Assembly (NCBI GenBank): GCA_017412245.1 | Contig: JAFPYI010000018.1 | Location: 1-64,000, forward strand | Direction: 5' to 3' | DNA: 64,000 nt | From: Paludibacteraceae bacterium | GTDB taxonomy: Bacteria > Bacteroidota > Bacteroidia > Bacteroidales > Paludibacteraceae | Shown here: positions 1 to 8,243 of the stretch, piece after piece | Position numbering within the stretch: position 1 is the stretch's first letter | Layout: every line of letters begins with the position of its first letter | Notes under the pieces: model-generated | Database searches by the model: none | The model's input: the letters and a program-made list of their open reading frames with translations, nothing else | Told to the model about the DNA's origin: nothing | Program-made: the position numbers and the translations under genes

Positions 1-89
1 AATTGACGAGCTACAGACTTTAAAGGACGTCCTCCTAAACATAATTTTACGGCAAGCAACCGTTCTTCATAAGGATGTTTTTTAAGCAT
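1..89 (-). CDS. IS3-family transposase OrfA, N-terminus only
   Basis: An ATG at 87-89 on the minus strand opens a frame that stays open to the window edge, giving MLKKHPYEERLLAVKLC and then LGGRPLKSVARQ. This is the opening of the helix-turn-helix found in OrfA proteins of IS3 elements, which bind the element ends. The position just inside the presumed IS end fits. Only 29 residues are visible, so whether the gene is intact cannot be judged. Confidence 0.65.
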   Translation of the reverse strand, partial: MLKKHPYEERLLAVKLCLGGRPLKSVARQ

Positions 90-95
90 AAAATA

Positions 96-125
96 CCCCA
101 AAAGTTTTTTGTTCAACTTTTGGGG
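96..125. repeat. Perfect hairpin inside the IS end
   Basis: CCCCAAAAGTT (96-106) is the exact reverse complement of AACTTTTGGGG (115-125), with an 8-nt loop. It sits between the IS end and the OrfA start. Subterminal hairpins of this kind can shield transposase expression from outside transcription in other elements; that role is inferred here. Confidence 0.7.
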
Positions 126-189
126 TTCATTACATTCGGGGTGCTTTTTTGGCATAATTATTGTGGAAATAAATATAAATTAACGGTTA

Positions 190-540
190 ATGATTATGAA
201 AAAGATTTTACTTGCTTTAGTTTTTGTTTTAGCTGCCGGCGTAAGCGTGCAAGCGCAGAAGGTTTATTCCACCGATCATGACTATCAGGCGGACGTGAAA
301 GTGTACGTAGTCGATCATGAGTACCAAGCCGATTTATTGGTGTACAAAGAGGACCATGATTATCAAGCAAAAGGAAACGAAGGAAAATGGTTTTTCGTGG
401 GCCATGACTACCAGGCAGACGTGAAGATTTATTTCGTGGACCATGACTACCAAGCCGACCTGAAGATTTATTTCGTTAGGCATGAATATCAAGCCGGTTG
501 GAGAAATAATTCTAAGAAACACCTACTCTACGGGCATTAA
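190..540 (+). CDS. Secreted HxYQA-repeat protein
   Basis: A 116-residue protein with an N-terminal signal peptide (MIMKKILLALVFVLAAG, cleavage likely after VQAQ near residue 23). The rest is six copies of an H-[D/E]-YQA motif at roughly 13-residue spacing, with short beta-prone words such as DVKIYFV between them. It resembles small Bacteroidota proteins built from YxAD/VY repeats (DUF6150-like, from memory). A repetitive beta structure is likely; no function is known to me. The start could also be the second Met at 196. The gene lies 55 bp from the IS end, so its promoter may have been altered by the insertion; I see no clear promoter in the gap. Confidence 0.8.
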   Translation: MIMKKILLALVFVLAAGVSVQAQKVYSTDHDYQADVKVYVVDHEYQADLLVYKEDHDYQAKGNEGKWFFVGHDYQADVKIYFVDHDYQADLKIYFVRHEYQAGWRNNSKKHLLYGH

Positions 541-574
541 ACAGTCCCTCTCGACAAAAGCTTATAATTTACAG

Positions 575-1213
575 ATGACGATTATTTTTGATTTAGACGG
601 CACACTGCTTAATACTATCGATGATTTAGGTTATGCATGCAATCATGCATTGCGTCAGTGTTCCTTTCCGACGCATCCTATCGAGGATTATCCTCGAATG
701 GTGGGCAATGGAATCAACAATCTTATTCGTCGTGCCTTGCCGGAGGACAAGCGAAACGAGGAGACGATTCTAAATGTGCGGCAATTCTTTGTGCCGTATT
801 ATGATGCGCATAACTGCGATTTTACGCATCCTTACGAAGGTATTTCGGATGTTCTGAAAACGCTGAAGGCACAAGGGCACCAACTGGCTGTAGCGAGCAA
901 TAAATATCAAGCGGCAACGGAGAAAATTGTTCAGCATTTCTTCCCGAATATTTTCGATGTCATTCTCGGCGAACGAGATGGTATTCCTCGCAAACCAGAC
1001 CCGCAGATTGTCAAAGATATCCTTTCCACATTAAACAGTCAACACTCGCCCTTATACATTGGTGATAGTCTCGTGGATTATGAGACTGCCACAAATGCGG
1101 GAGTGCCTTTTATTGCGTGTTCGTGGGGATTTGTTCCTCGTGAACAATTGCAGGCAGCAGGCATTGAGTCTATCGTCGATTCTCCGGCAGAAATTCTACA
1201 GGCACTTCAATAA
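575..1213 (+). CDS. HAD-family phosphatase, phosphoglycolate phosphatase-like
   Basis: A 212-residue haloacid dehalogenase hydrolase. Motif I is DLDGTLLNT near residue 5 (two catalytic aspartates), motif II is the Ser in AVASNK, motif III is the Lys in RKPDP, and motif IV is GDSLVDYETA. A cap domain sits between motifs I and II, as in the Gph/PGP subfamily. The frame is open from 482, but the ATG at 575 puts DLDG at the usual distance from the start, and the upstream part overlaps the preceding gene. The substrate is not fixed by sequence; 2-phosphoglycolate or another small phosphoester is likely. Confidence 0.85.
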   Translation: MTIIFDLDGTLLNTIDDLGYACNHALRQCSFPTHPIEDYPRMVGNGINNLIRRALPEDKRNEETILNVRQFFVPYYDAHNCDFTHPYEGISDVLKTLKAQGHQLAVASNKYQAATEKIVQHFFPNIFDVILGERDGIPRKPDPQIVKDILSTLNSQHSPLYIGDSLVDYETATNAGVPFIACSWGFVPREQLQAAGIESIVDSPAEILQALQ

Positions 1214-1223
1214 CGATAGAGTG

Positions 1224-1320
1224 CAAAATTAAAAATCACGGGATATATATTATATATATAATATATATAGGGTGCACCGGGATACGTTATAATAAGGTAA
1301 TTACCCCAGTATTACCCCAA
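1224..1320 (-). repeat. 97-bp dispersed element with AT palindrome, copy 1
   Basis: A 97-bp block that recurs in inverted orientation at 23462-23558 with only two mismatches by eye. It contains a long alternating AT palindrome, the words GGGTGCACCGGGATACGTTA and ATAAGGTAATTACCCCA, and at one end AAAATTAAAAATCACGG. It lies between the convergent HAD gene and the pheS terminator. Strand is given to match copy 2, which reads plus. A third, diverged copy is at 50189-50254. I see no gene in it. Confidence 0.85.
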
Positions 1321-1342
1321 TGGGGATTTACAAAATATGCAT

Positions 1343-1368
1343 AAAAAACGGCCGCAAAATACGGCCGT
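1343..1368 (-). terminator. Rho-independent terminator after pheS
   Basis: On the minus strand: ACGGCCG, loop TATTTTG, CGGCCGT, then TTTTT. It lies 48 nt after the pheS stop codon. Confidence 0.8.
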
Positions 1369-1415
1369 GGAGAGAATATCTATAAGATAATTTAGCAACT
1401 CTCAAAAAAAATGAA

Positions 1416-2456
1416 TTAGCAACTTTCGAATTGGCGGAGGAAGCGGACATCGTTCTCGGAGAAGAGACGAAGGTCCTTCACACGATACTTGAGGTTCGTA
1501 ATACGCTCCACACCCATACCGAAAGCATAGCCGGAATAAACTTTGCTGTCAATTCCACAAGACTCAAGCACATTGGGATCTACCATTCCACAACCAAGAA
1601 TCTCAACCCATCCTGTTCCTTTGCAGAAAGAGCAACCTTTTCCGCCACAGATGTTACAACTGATATCCATCTCTGCAGAAGGTTCAGTAAACGGGAAATA
1701 CGACGGTCTGAGACGGATTTTTGTCTCGGGTCCGAACATCTCCTTTGAGAAATACAGCAGCGCTTCTCTTAAGTCCGCAAAAGAGACATTTTTATCAACG
1801 TACAGTCCTTCCACCTGATGGAAGAAACAGTGTGCACGTGCGGAGATAGCTTCGTTACGATAAACACGTCCTGGACAGAGTACACGGATGGGCGGTTTTT
1901 GGCTCGTCATGACACGTGTCTGGACAGATGAAGTGTGTGACCGAAGGAGAATATCCGTCGGTTTTTGCACGCCGATCTCTTTCTCGATGAAGAAGGTATC
2001 CTGCATATCACGCGCCGGGTGTTCGGGAGCAAAATTAAGCATTCCATAGACGTGCTTGTCGTCCTCGACCTCCGGTCCTTGCGCGATAGTGAATCCTATC
2101 CGCGAGAAAATATCCTCAATCTCTTCGCGCACGAGCGAGAGCGGGTGACGCGTACCTAATTCAATAGGATCAGGCGTGCGCGTGAGGTCATTTACCATTT
2201 GGTCATTTACCATTTGGTTATTGAGTCGTTCACGGAGGGTATTGATACGCGTTTCCGCTTCTTGGCGGAGTTGATTGAGCATTTGTCCTAACTCGCGTTT
2301 CTGGTCTGCCGGGACATTACGAAACTCATTGAAGAGCGAGGTTATCTCGCCCTTCTTACTGAGATATTTAATACGTAGTGCTTCGAGTTCTTCTGCGGAA
2401 GTCGCATTGATCTGTTGCACCTGTGCTAAGAGTGATTGAATACTATCTTTCAGCAT
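1416..2456 (-). CDS. pheS: Phenylalanyl-tRNA synthetase alpha subunit
   Basis: A 346-residue class II synthetase alpha subunit; with PheT it charges tRNA-Phe. The N-terminal ~85 residues form the coiled-coil tRNA-binding arm. Motif 2 is seen in GRVYRNEAISARAHCFFHQ and motif 3 in GMGVERI near the C-terminus. The cysteine-rich stretch CNICGGKGCSFCKGTGW, usual for bacterial PheS, precedes the last catalytic strands. The linker between coiled coil and catalytic core holds a tandem duplication (QMVND twice). It ends at a strong terminator. The next gene upstream stops 3 nt before this start, so both may share a transcript. Confidence 0.97.
   Translation of the reverse strand: MLKDSIQSLLAQVQQINATSAEELEALRIKYLSKKGEITSLFNEFRNVPADQKRELGQMLNQLRQEAETRINTLRERLNNQMVNDQMVNDLTRTPDPIELGTRHPLSLVREEIEDIFSRIGFTIAQGPEVEDDKHVYGMLNFAPEHPARDMQDTFFIEKEIGVQKPTDILLRSHTSSVQTRVMTSQKPPIRVLCPGRVYRNEAISARAHCFFHQVEGLYVDKNVSFADLREALLYFSKEMFGPETKIRLRPSYFPFTEPSAEMDISCNICGGKGCSFCKGTGWVEILGCGMVDPNVLESCGIDSKVYSGYAFGMGVERITNLKYRVKDLRLFSENDVRFLRQFESC
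2186..2215. repeat. 15-bp tandem duplication inside pheS
   Basis: GGTCATTTACCATTT occurs twice in a row (2186-2200, 2201-2215). It adds five residues in frame between the coiled-coil arm and the catalytic domain. The word resembles the short TAATGG/TTAGTGG repeats seen between genes elsewhere in the window. Confidence 0.85.
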
Positions 2457-2459
2457 TGT

Positions 2460-3920
2460 TTATTTAGGTAATTGTGCGCCGTATCCTTGTTTAGCTCCGA
2501 AGAGTTGCAGCGCTTTATCAAAATTATATCTGTTGCCGTACATGGACGGACGAATAGTCTCTGTGCCTTGCATATTCATTCCGTGTGCTTGGCGATAGAG
2601 GTTAGCAGCGGAATTAGGATTGAAAGAACTGGAGGTAACGACTTTGAGGTTAGCAAATGCCTCAAGATAATCTTGGTCCAGTGCATCTACGAAAGAGTCA
2701 CCTTTCTTGAGTTCGAAGTTACCTTCTACCTTCGGGATAATAGCCTCATCGAGGTCTTCGAAGTTCTCCACTTTGACGTTGAGCCATTTGCCGCCACCGG
2801 AGTTCGGGAGTTGGAGGTCAGCTGCATTGAGGAAGAAAGCGTTATCGTAGATATTCGTTTTGCGTTTTGCCTCAATCACTTTGTCCGGTCCGGAGAGGAC
2901 GTGTGTACGCGCGATAGCAGCGTAGTTATTGCAAGCGAAGATATTATGGTGGATATCACAGTTGATATACGTCATGCACTCGTAACCGTAGCCCATGTCA
3001 CCTTGCTCTTTATCGCGGCACCAAGAGAAAGCGATGGTATTATGATGGAAGTCCACGTGTGACGCCTCTCCGTTCTTATCACCACCTTGGATGCGGACAG
3101 CCGACATACGGTTGCAGACAAAGACGTTATTGTAAATCTCAATCTCTCCACAGCGAGAACTGAATTGGAGACCGAAATATACACCGTTGAGAATCAGGCA
3201 GTTACGGATGATAACATTTCCTGCAATCCAACCATCGGAATAGAAGATTTGGTGTTGCGGTTGTTGTTGCGGGTTATCCAGCAGACGACCTGTTTCGAAT
3301 TTCTCCGACGGGCATCCGTTACGTGGGTCAGACGGATCTGCCGGCATATAATTATTCTCAAAACCGAGGTTGATGAATATACCATCGATGGTGAGAGTTC
3401 CTTTCGGTGTTTTCGCCATGACATCGTCGAGCGCACGTGTGGTATGGATGACACCTCTGGAAGTATTCTGTCCCTGTTGCTCCTGTGTAGGTTCCATACG
3501 TGTGATGAATTTGAGCGGATCACGCTGCGTGAAGTCTGCATTCCATCCACCTTCGAGTGTTACCCAGTTAGCAATCTCTATATAACCTACATTCATGTAT
3601 CCGAGATAGTTACCTTCCGCAATGCGGATAGTAGCGCCATCTTCGTTGTTATCGCGAATAATGTTGAGTACAGCCTGAATATCTTTTTTCGGAGTAGCAG
3701 CAGATAGTCCGTCAGCGCGTGCTGTACCGGCATTGCTGACATAATAGATTTTCGTTGATTTTTTCTGCTGTGCTTGTTTTTGTTCCTGTTTCTGTTGCGA
3801 CTGCTGTGACGACTGCGAAGCAGATTTGTTGATTGCATTTCCTAAGTTTTTAAGGAACTGTGCATTAGCCGGTGCACTAATTAAGAGTGCAGCGAGGCAG
3901 AAAGAAAAGAGACGTTTCAT
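2460..3920 (-). CDS. Secreted parallel beta-helix (pectate-lyase-like) protein
   Basis: A 486-residue protein with a signal peptide (KRLFSFCLAALLISAPANAQ), then a Gln/Ser/Lys-rich low-complexity linker (residues ~35-55), then a domain opening with YYVSNAGTARADGLS and PKKDIQAVLN. That opening is typical of DUF1565-type right-handed beta-helix proteins. Successive rungs contain short IYNN, HHNTI and IHHNIF words, the asparagine ladder of such folds. No catalytic residues for polysaccharide lyase activity can be assigned. Export to the periplasm or surface is inferred from the signal peptide. A clear promoter lies at 3976-4006. Function unknown; polysaccharide binding or cleavage is a guess. Confidence 0.75.
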   Translation of the reverse strand: MKRLFSFCLAALLISAPANAQFLKNLGNAINKSASQSSQQSQQKQEQKQAQQKKSTKIYYVSNAGTARADGLSAATPKKDIQAVLNIIRDNNEDGATIRIAEGNYLGYMNVGYIEIANWVTLEGGWNADFTQRDPLKFITRMEPTQEQQGQNTSRGVIHTTRALDDVMAKTPKGTLTIDGIFINLGFENNYMPADPSDPRNGCPSEKFETGRLLDNPQQQPQHQIFYSDGWIAGNVIIRNCLILNGVYFGLQFSSRCGEIEIYNNVFVCNRMSAVRIQGGDKNGEASHVDFHHNTIAFSWCRDKEQGDMGYGYECMTYINCDIHHNIFACNNYAAIARTHVLSGPDKVIEAKRKTNIYDNAFFLNAADLQLPNSGGGKWLNVKVENFEDLDEAIIPKVEGNFELKKGDSFVDALDQDYLEAFANLKVVTSSSFNPNSAANLYRQAHGMNMQGTETIRPSMYGNRYNFDKALQLFGAKQGYGAQLPK

Positions 3921-3975
3921 AAGTATTAACGATTAATGAATAATGATTAATGAATATCTATTTCCAAATCGGGTG

Positions 3976-4006
3976 CAAAATTACTGCTTTTTTCCCAAAT
4001 ATGCAA
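3976..4006 (-). promoter_or_regulatory. Bacteroidota promoter for the beta-helix gene
   Basis: On the minus strand TTGC (4006-4003), 19 nt, then TAATTTTG (3983-3976). It lies about 55 nt upstream of the ATG at 3920 and matches the -33/-7 consensus of the phylum. Confidence 0.75.
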
Positions 4007-4029
4007 GAGTTAGTTTAATTTTTGTATGT

Positions 4030-6243
4030 TTATAAAAGGTGATAAGTGACTGTTAAGCCTGCCATAACAATGGACACCATAGACATGAGTTTGATAAGAA
4101 TATTCAGCGATGGACCGGATGTATCTTTGAACGGGTCACCTACTGTATCTCCAACGACTGTTGCCTTATGGCAATCCGAACCTTTTCCTCCAAAATGGCC
4201 TTCCTCCACGTATTTCTTTGCATTATCCCATGCTCCACCTGCGTTAGCCATGAATACTGCCAACACAAATCCTGTAGCCAGACCACCGATGAGCAGTCCC
4301 AGCACACCAGCCACACCAAGGATGAGACCCGTGATGATAGGAACGATGATAGCTAAGATTGACGGGAGTAACATCTCACGCTGTGCACCTTTGGTAGAAA
4401 TAGCTACACAACGAGCGTAGTCCGGCTCGGCTTTGCCTTCCAAAATACCTTTGATAGTCTGGAACTGGCGACGTACTTCTTCTACCATTTTCTGTGCAGC
4501 ACGACCAACTGCGTTCATGGTCAAACCGCAGAAGAGGAATGCCATCATAGAACCGATAAAAATACCTACAAGTACTATCGGATTCATGAGGTTGACGTTA
4601 TATGCATCCATGAAATCCACGAGAGTGGCTTTCGCTGCCTCTACTCCATTAGGCAACGCTTCTCCTGTACGGATAAGAGCTATTTTTATCTCTTCCACAT
4701 AAGATGCCAGGAGCGCCAACGCTGTGAGTGCTGCTGAACCGATAGCAAAACCTTTTCCAGTAGCAGCTGTTGTGTTTCCAAGCGCATCGAGTGCATCGGT
4801 GCGTTGACGTACTTCAGCAGGCAAACCGGACATTTCTGCGTTTCCTCCGGCGTTATCTGCAATAGGTCCATAGGCATCCGTCGCAAGTGTTATTCCTAAC
4901 GTGGAGAGCATTCCGACCGCAGCGATACCAATACCATAGAGACCCATAGAGAGGTTAGCAGCACTGAATTCTACGTGGAAACCATTCGCACAGAGATATG
5001 CCAAGATGATAGCCACACCTACCGTAAGAACCGGAATAGCCGTAGAGAGCATTCCTAATCCTAAACCACTGATGATAACCGTAGCAGGACCTGTCTGTGA
5101 ACTCTCAGATACTTTTTGTGTAGGTTTATACGACTGGGAAGTGTAGTATTCCGTTGATTGACCGATTATTACTCCTGCAGCGAGACCTACTACTACCGAT
5201 AGCGACACTTGCCACCATTGGTTCGTCTCTGTACCGAAGAGCCATGCAAAGATACCAAATGTGACAGCCGCAATCAATACCGCAGCCGTATTTGTGCCGA
5301 TAGACAAAGCACGGAGCAATTCTTTCATTCCTGCTCCTTCTTTCGTCTTGACGAGATAGATACCAATGATTGACAGCAGGACTCCACAAGCAGCAATGAG
5401 CGAAGGAGCCAAGACTGCTTTCAGTTGCATTCCTTCTACCGCCGAGGTAGCAAAAGCCGAAGCACCAAGCGCCATAGTAGCCAAGATTGAACCTGCGTAT
5501 GACTCATAGAGGTCGGCACCCATTCCTGCTACATCTCCTACATTATCTCCTACATTATCAGCAATCGTAGCCGGGTTACGCGGATCATCCTCCGGAATAT
5601 TATATTCCGTTTTACCCACGAGATCTGCACCTACATCTGCTGCCTTGGTGTATATACCTCCACCAACACGTGCAAAAAGCGCTTGCGTGGAAGCACCCAT
5701 ACCAAAAGTAAGCATAGTGGTAGTGATAGTTATCAGGTCAGCCTCAGCGCCTACGAGTTCCAAGAGTCCGGTTCCATTAAGGACAAGGAACCATCCGGCT
5801 ATATCCAACAAAGCAAGACCTACAACGGTCAGTCCCATCACCGCACCAGAGCGGAAAGCTACTTGCAGACCCGAGTTAAGCGATTGACGCGCTGCGTTGG
5901 CTGTTCGTGCAGAAGCATACGTAGCCGTTTTCATTCCGAAGAATCCTGCCAAACCGGAGAAGAAACCACCGGTAAGGAAAGCAAACCACACAATACCGTT
6001 CTGGAGTTTGAAATACGCCATCACAGCAAAGACTACAGCCAAGACGACAAACACAATTGTCACTACTTTGTACTGCTGTTTAAGATACGCCATCGCACCT
6101 TTGCGAACATGCGAGGCAATAGTGCGCATCAGTTCTGTGCCTTCATCCTTGCCCAACATTGAGCGATAGAAATAATAGGCGAAGCCGAGCGCTAAGACCG
6201 ACGCCGCTAAAACGACATACATTAAGATTGTTAAATCTGACAT
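4030..6243 (-). CDS. hppA: Membrane-bound ion-translocating pyrophosphatase
   Basis: A 737-residue polytopic membrane protein that couples pyrophosphate hydrolysis to H+ and/or Na+ export. The substrate-binding core is explicit: KAADVGADLVGKTEYNIPED, DNVGDNVGDVAGMGADLYES, and the second acidic cluster DAYGPIADNAGGNAEMSGLP. The motif GNTTAA near residue 487 has Ala where K+-independent enzymes carry Lys, so this should be the K+-dependent class. Bacteroides enzymes of this class include a dual Na+,H+ pump; which ion moves here cannot be read safely. It is the last gene of the gcvP-yitT-yitT-hppA run, 21 nt after the preceding stop. Confidence 0.97.
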   Translation of the reverse strand: MSDLTILMYVVLAASVLALGFAYYFYRSMLGKDEGTELMRTIASHVRKGAMAYLKQQYKVVTIVFVVLAVVFAVMAYFKLQNGIVWFAFLTGGFFSGLAGFFGMKTATYASARTANAARQSLNSGLQVAFRSGAVMGLTVVGLALLDIAGWFLVLNGTGLLELVGAEADLITITTTMLTFGMGASTQALFARVGGGIYTKAADVGADLVGKTEYNIPEDDPRNPATIADNVGDNVGDVAGMGADLYESYAGSILATMALGASAFATSAVEGMQLKAVLAPSLIAACGVLLSIIGIYLVKTKEGAGMKELLRALSIGTNTAAVLIAAVTFGIFAWLFGTETNQWWQVSLSVVVGLAAGVIIGQSTEYYTSQSYKPTQKVSESSQTGPATVIISGLGLGMLSTAIPVLTVGVAIILAYLCANGFHVEFSAANLSMGLYGIGIAAVGMLSTLGITLATDAYGPIADNAGGNAEMSGLPAEVRQRTDALDALGNTTAATGKGFAIGSAALTALALLASYVEEIKIALIRTGEALPNGVEAAKATLVDFMDAYNVNLMNPIVLVGIFIGSMMAFLFCGLTMNAVGRAAQKMVEEVRRQFQTIKGILEGKAEPDYARCVAISTKGAQREMLLPSILAIIVPIITGLILGVAGVLGLLIGGLATGFVLAVFMANAGGAWDNAKKYVEEGHFGGKGSDCHKATVVGDTVGDPFKDTSGPSLNILIKLMSMVSIVMAGLTVTYHLL

Positions 6244-6264
6244 GATATTAATATTTTAAGTTGG

Positions 6265-7251
6265 TTAATTTTTCTTGATAGGGTCAAATCCTGAGCCGAA
6301 TACTCCTGACACATTTGCTGTACTGACAAAAGCATTCGGGTCTATTTGGTTGACAATCTGCAAGATAGTGGATGCTTCAGGCTTGCGTGCCAAGACAGAG
6401 ATGACTTTCACCGGTTTCTGGGAATACCACCCTGTGCCATCCAAAACCGTTACACCTCTATTGACTGTGGTATTGATAGCCGTAGCAATCTCTGCATAAT
6501 GCGACGAGTAGATAAATATATGTACCGACTGGCGGAAACGCGCCAAGAACCAATCGACGGCCAAGGTATAAGAGACCGTCATACAAACACCATAGAGTAC
6601 ACGTTTAGTCTTCAAGAGTAAGGCGTTATCGCCATCCTGCAACATTCGTTCCGGCAGCGGCAGGAAGAAAGCAGAAAGGATAACAATAATATCGCACAAG
6701 AGCATGATATTTCCTAACGATATATTCCGATAATGATTGATAATCATCGCCAATATATCCGTTCCTCCGGATGAGCCGTTAGCTGCCAAGACTGCACCGA
6801 GACTCAAGCCAAAGACAAATCCTCCCACGAGAGCTCCAAGCCACGGGTCCGCAATGATTGGTTCCGGCAAGATAGGAATCACTCTATACCAAAAAGTAAT
6901 AGCCGCCACGCCCACCATTGTACGGATGCAGAAACGCCAACCTACCGTAAAACCGGCAATGAGTAATAAGATCGTATTGAAGACAAAAGTCGTTAACCAC
7001 ACCGGTATAGCTCCTCCGTATTCAGGGAAAAGAGACGGAGCCAGTCCTCCTGTGAGATAATAGATTACCGAACAGATACCTGTCAGTCCTCCTCCTACAA
7101 ACGCGTGGGGTAGTAATACCCAGTTAACCATCAGCGCCATTGGGAAAATGCCAATGATGATAACCAGATATTCGAACACCGTTCGCACCGAGAATGTTTG
7201 TGGTGCGTTATGCGGGTTAACCCATTTACTATAGCGTGAGAAGAAAGGCAT
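6265..7251 (-). CDS. YitT-family membrane protein (first of two by position)
   Basis: A 328-residue protein with about six hydrophobic segments (residues ~25-220) carrying the family pattern HAFVGGGLTGICSVIYYLTG and NGSSGGTDILAMI, then a soluble C-terminal DUF2179-type domain ending NAFVSTANVSGVFGSGFDP. It is a clear paralogue of the neighbouring 310-residue protein. Members are integral inner-membrane proteins of uncertain function, possibly transport. It lies between its paralogue (59-nt gap) and hppA (21-nt gap) in the same direction. Confidence 0.88.
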   Translation of the reverse strand: MPFFSRYSKWVNPHNAPQTFSVRTVFEYLVIIIGIFPMALMVNWVLLPHAFVGGGLTGICSVIYYLTGGLAPSLFPEYGGAIPVWLTTFVFNTILLLIAGFTVGWRFCIRTMVGVAAITFWYRVIPILPEPIIADPWLGALVGGFVFGLSLGAVLAANGSSGGTDILAMIINHYRNISLGNIMLLCDIIVILSAFFLPLPERMLQDGDNALLLKTKRVLYGVCMTVSYTLAVDWFLARFRQSVHIFIYSSHYAEIATAINTTVNRGVTVLDGTGWYSQKPVKVISVLARKPEASTILQIVNQIDPNAFVSTANVSGVFGSGFDPIKKN

Positions 7252-7267
7252 TATAAATTGAAAATGT

Positions 7268-7306
7268 ATAAGGGTTAGTGGTTAGTGGTGAATGGTTAGT
7301 GGTTAT
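7268..7306. repeat. Short degenerate repeat GGTTAGTGG between the yitT genes
   Basis: The gap between the two yitT genes is almost entirely a repeat of GGTTAGTGG and GGTGAATGG words. Similar words recur at many other junctions and within rho, pheS and the transferase gene at 16412. Confidence 0.75.
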
Positions 7307-7310
7307 TTTA

Positions 7311-8243
7311 TTATTTACCGGCGGCCATGGGATCAAATCCTTGTCCAAAGACACCCCGTACTTGGCTCTGACTGACAAAAGCATTAGGATCAATAGCTCG
7401 CACCAGACGGAAAATAGTTGCCGACTCGTAGGAACGAGCAATAGTAGTAACTACTTTCATCGGTTTCTTATTATATCCGCCTTCTGCTTCAAGGAAAGTA
7501 CAACCTCGATGCGCTTGTGTGATGATAGCTTCTGCTATCTCTTCCGGCTTTTGGGTAAAAATCATAAACTGTACCGATTGACGCATTCGGTTCATGACCC
7601 AATCCACAGCCGTAGAGGACATAAAAGTATAAGTAAGACCGAATAGGATTTTCTCAACTGCTCCTTGCACGCCTGCGGCTTGGATAGTAGGCAGGAAGAA
7701 AGCAGAGGAGATAATCAACAGGTCGCTAATCAATAATACTCGTCCCATTGGCAAATGGTGGTACTTATTGACAATCATCGCTACTATGTCTGTTCCTCCT
7801 GTGGAACCGTTATTCAAAAAGCAGATACCTAAGAAACACCCGGTGAAGAGTCCTCCGATGACTACCGCCATAAACGGGTCTGTAAGAATAGGTACCGGTG
7901 CAATAGGAATAATCTTAAACCACGCTGTGAGCCAGAAAACACCCCAGATGGTTCTGAGAGCGTAGTGCCAGCCGACTGTAAAAGCAGCGATGACAAGAAG
8001 TAAGATATTCAAGAACGCCGTACTGAGCCAAATAGGCACGTAAGTACCTGTAGCAAAATAGATGATTTCGCAGAGACCTGTGAGTCCACCTCCGACAATA
8101 GCGTGTGGGACGAGCAATTGGTTGACCGCCAACGCATACGGAATAGTACAAAGGACAATCATTACCAGTTCTTTAATTGTGATGAACGGTAATGTTCTGC
8201 GATAACGCTTGAGTTGTTCCCGAAGTCGTTGATTTGTTTTCAT
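7311..8243 (-). CDS. YitT-family membrane protein (second paralogue)
   Basis: A 310-residue member of the same family as its neighbour, with the matching motifs HAIVGGGLTGLCEIIYFATG, NNGSTGGTDIVAMIVNKYHH and the C-terminal NAFVSQSQVRGVFGQGFDP. Hydrophobic segments fill residues ~28-215; the soluble DUF2179-type domain follows. The start ATG overlaps the gcvP stop codon by one base (TAATG), indicating translational coupling. Function unknown beyond being an inner-membrane protein. Confidence 0.88.
   Translation of the reverse strand: MKTNQRLREQLKRYRRTLPFITIKELVMIVLCTIPYALAVNQLLVPHAIVGGGLTGLCEIIYFATGTYVPIWLSTAFLNILLLVIAAFTVGWHYALRTIWGVFWLTAWFKIIPIAPVPILTDPFMAVVIGGLFTGCFLGICFLNNGSTGGTDIVAMIVNKYHHLPMGRVLLISDLLIISSAFFLPTIQAAGVQGAVEKILFGLTYTFMSSTAVDWVMNRMRQSVQFMIFTQKPEEIAEAIITQAHRGCTFLEAEGGYNKKPMKVVTTIARSYESATIFRLVRAIDPNAFVSQSQVRGVFGQGFDPMAAGK

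Larger units (their letters stand above)
1..134 (-). mobile_element. IS3-family (IS150-like) insertion sequence, one end
   Basis: Read on the minus strand, the element starts at 134 with TGTAATGAACCCC, which looks like the TG-starting, ACCCC-containing ends of IS150-group IS3 elements. A transposase OrfA start follows inside it at position 89. A perfect 11-bp hairpin lies between the end and the gene. Only this end is in the window; the rest lies before base 1. Family assignment is from the end sequence and the start of OrfA, without a database match. Confidence 0.65.

Noticed and set aside
75..281. 68-codon frame crossing the IS boundary
   Set aside because: It overlaps the IS end and the signal peptide of the HxYQA gene in another frame; no protein-like content.
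3087..3707. 206-codon frame opposite the beta-helix gene
   Set aside because: Antisense shadow; the opposite strand has a signal peptide, promoter and beta-helix pattern.
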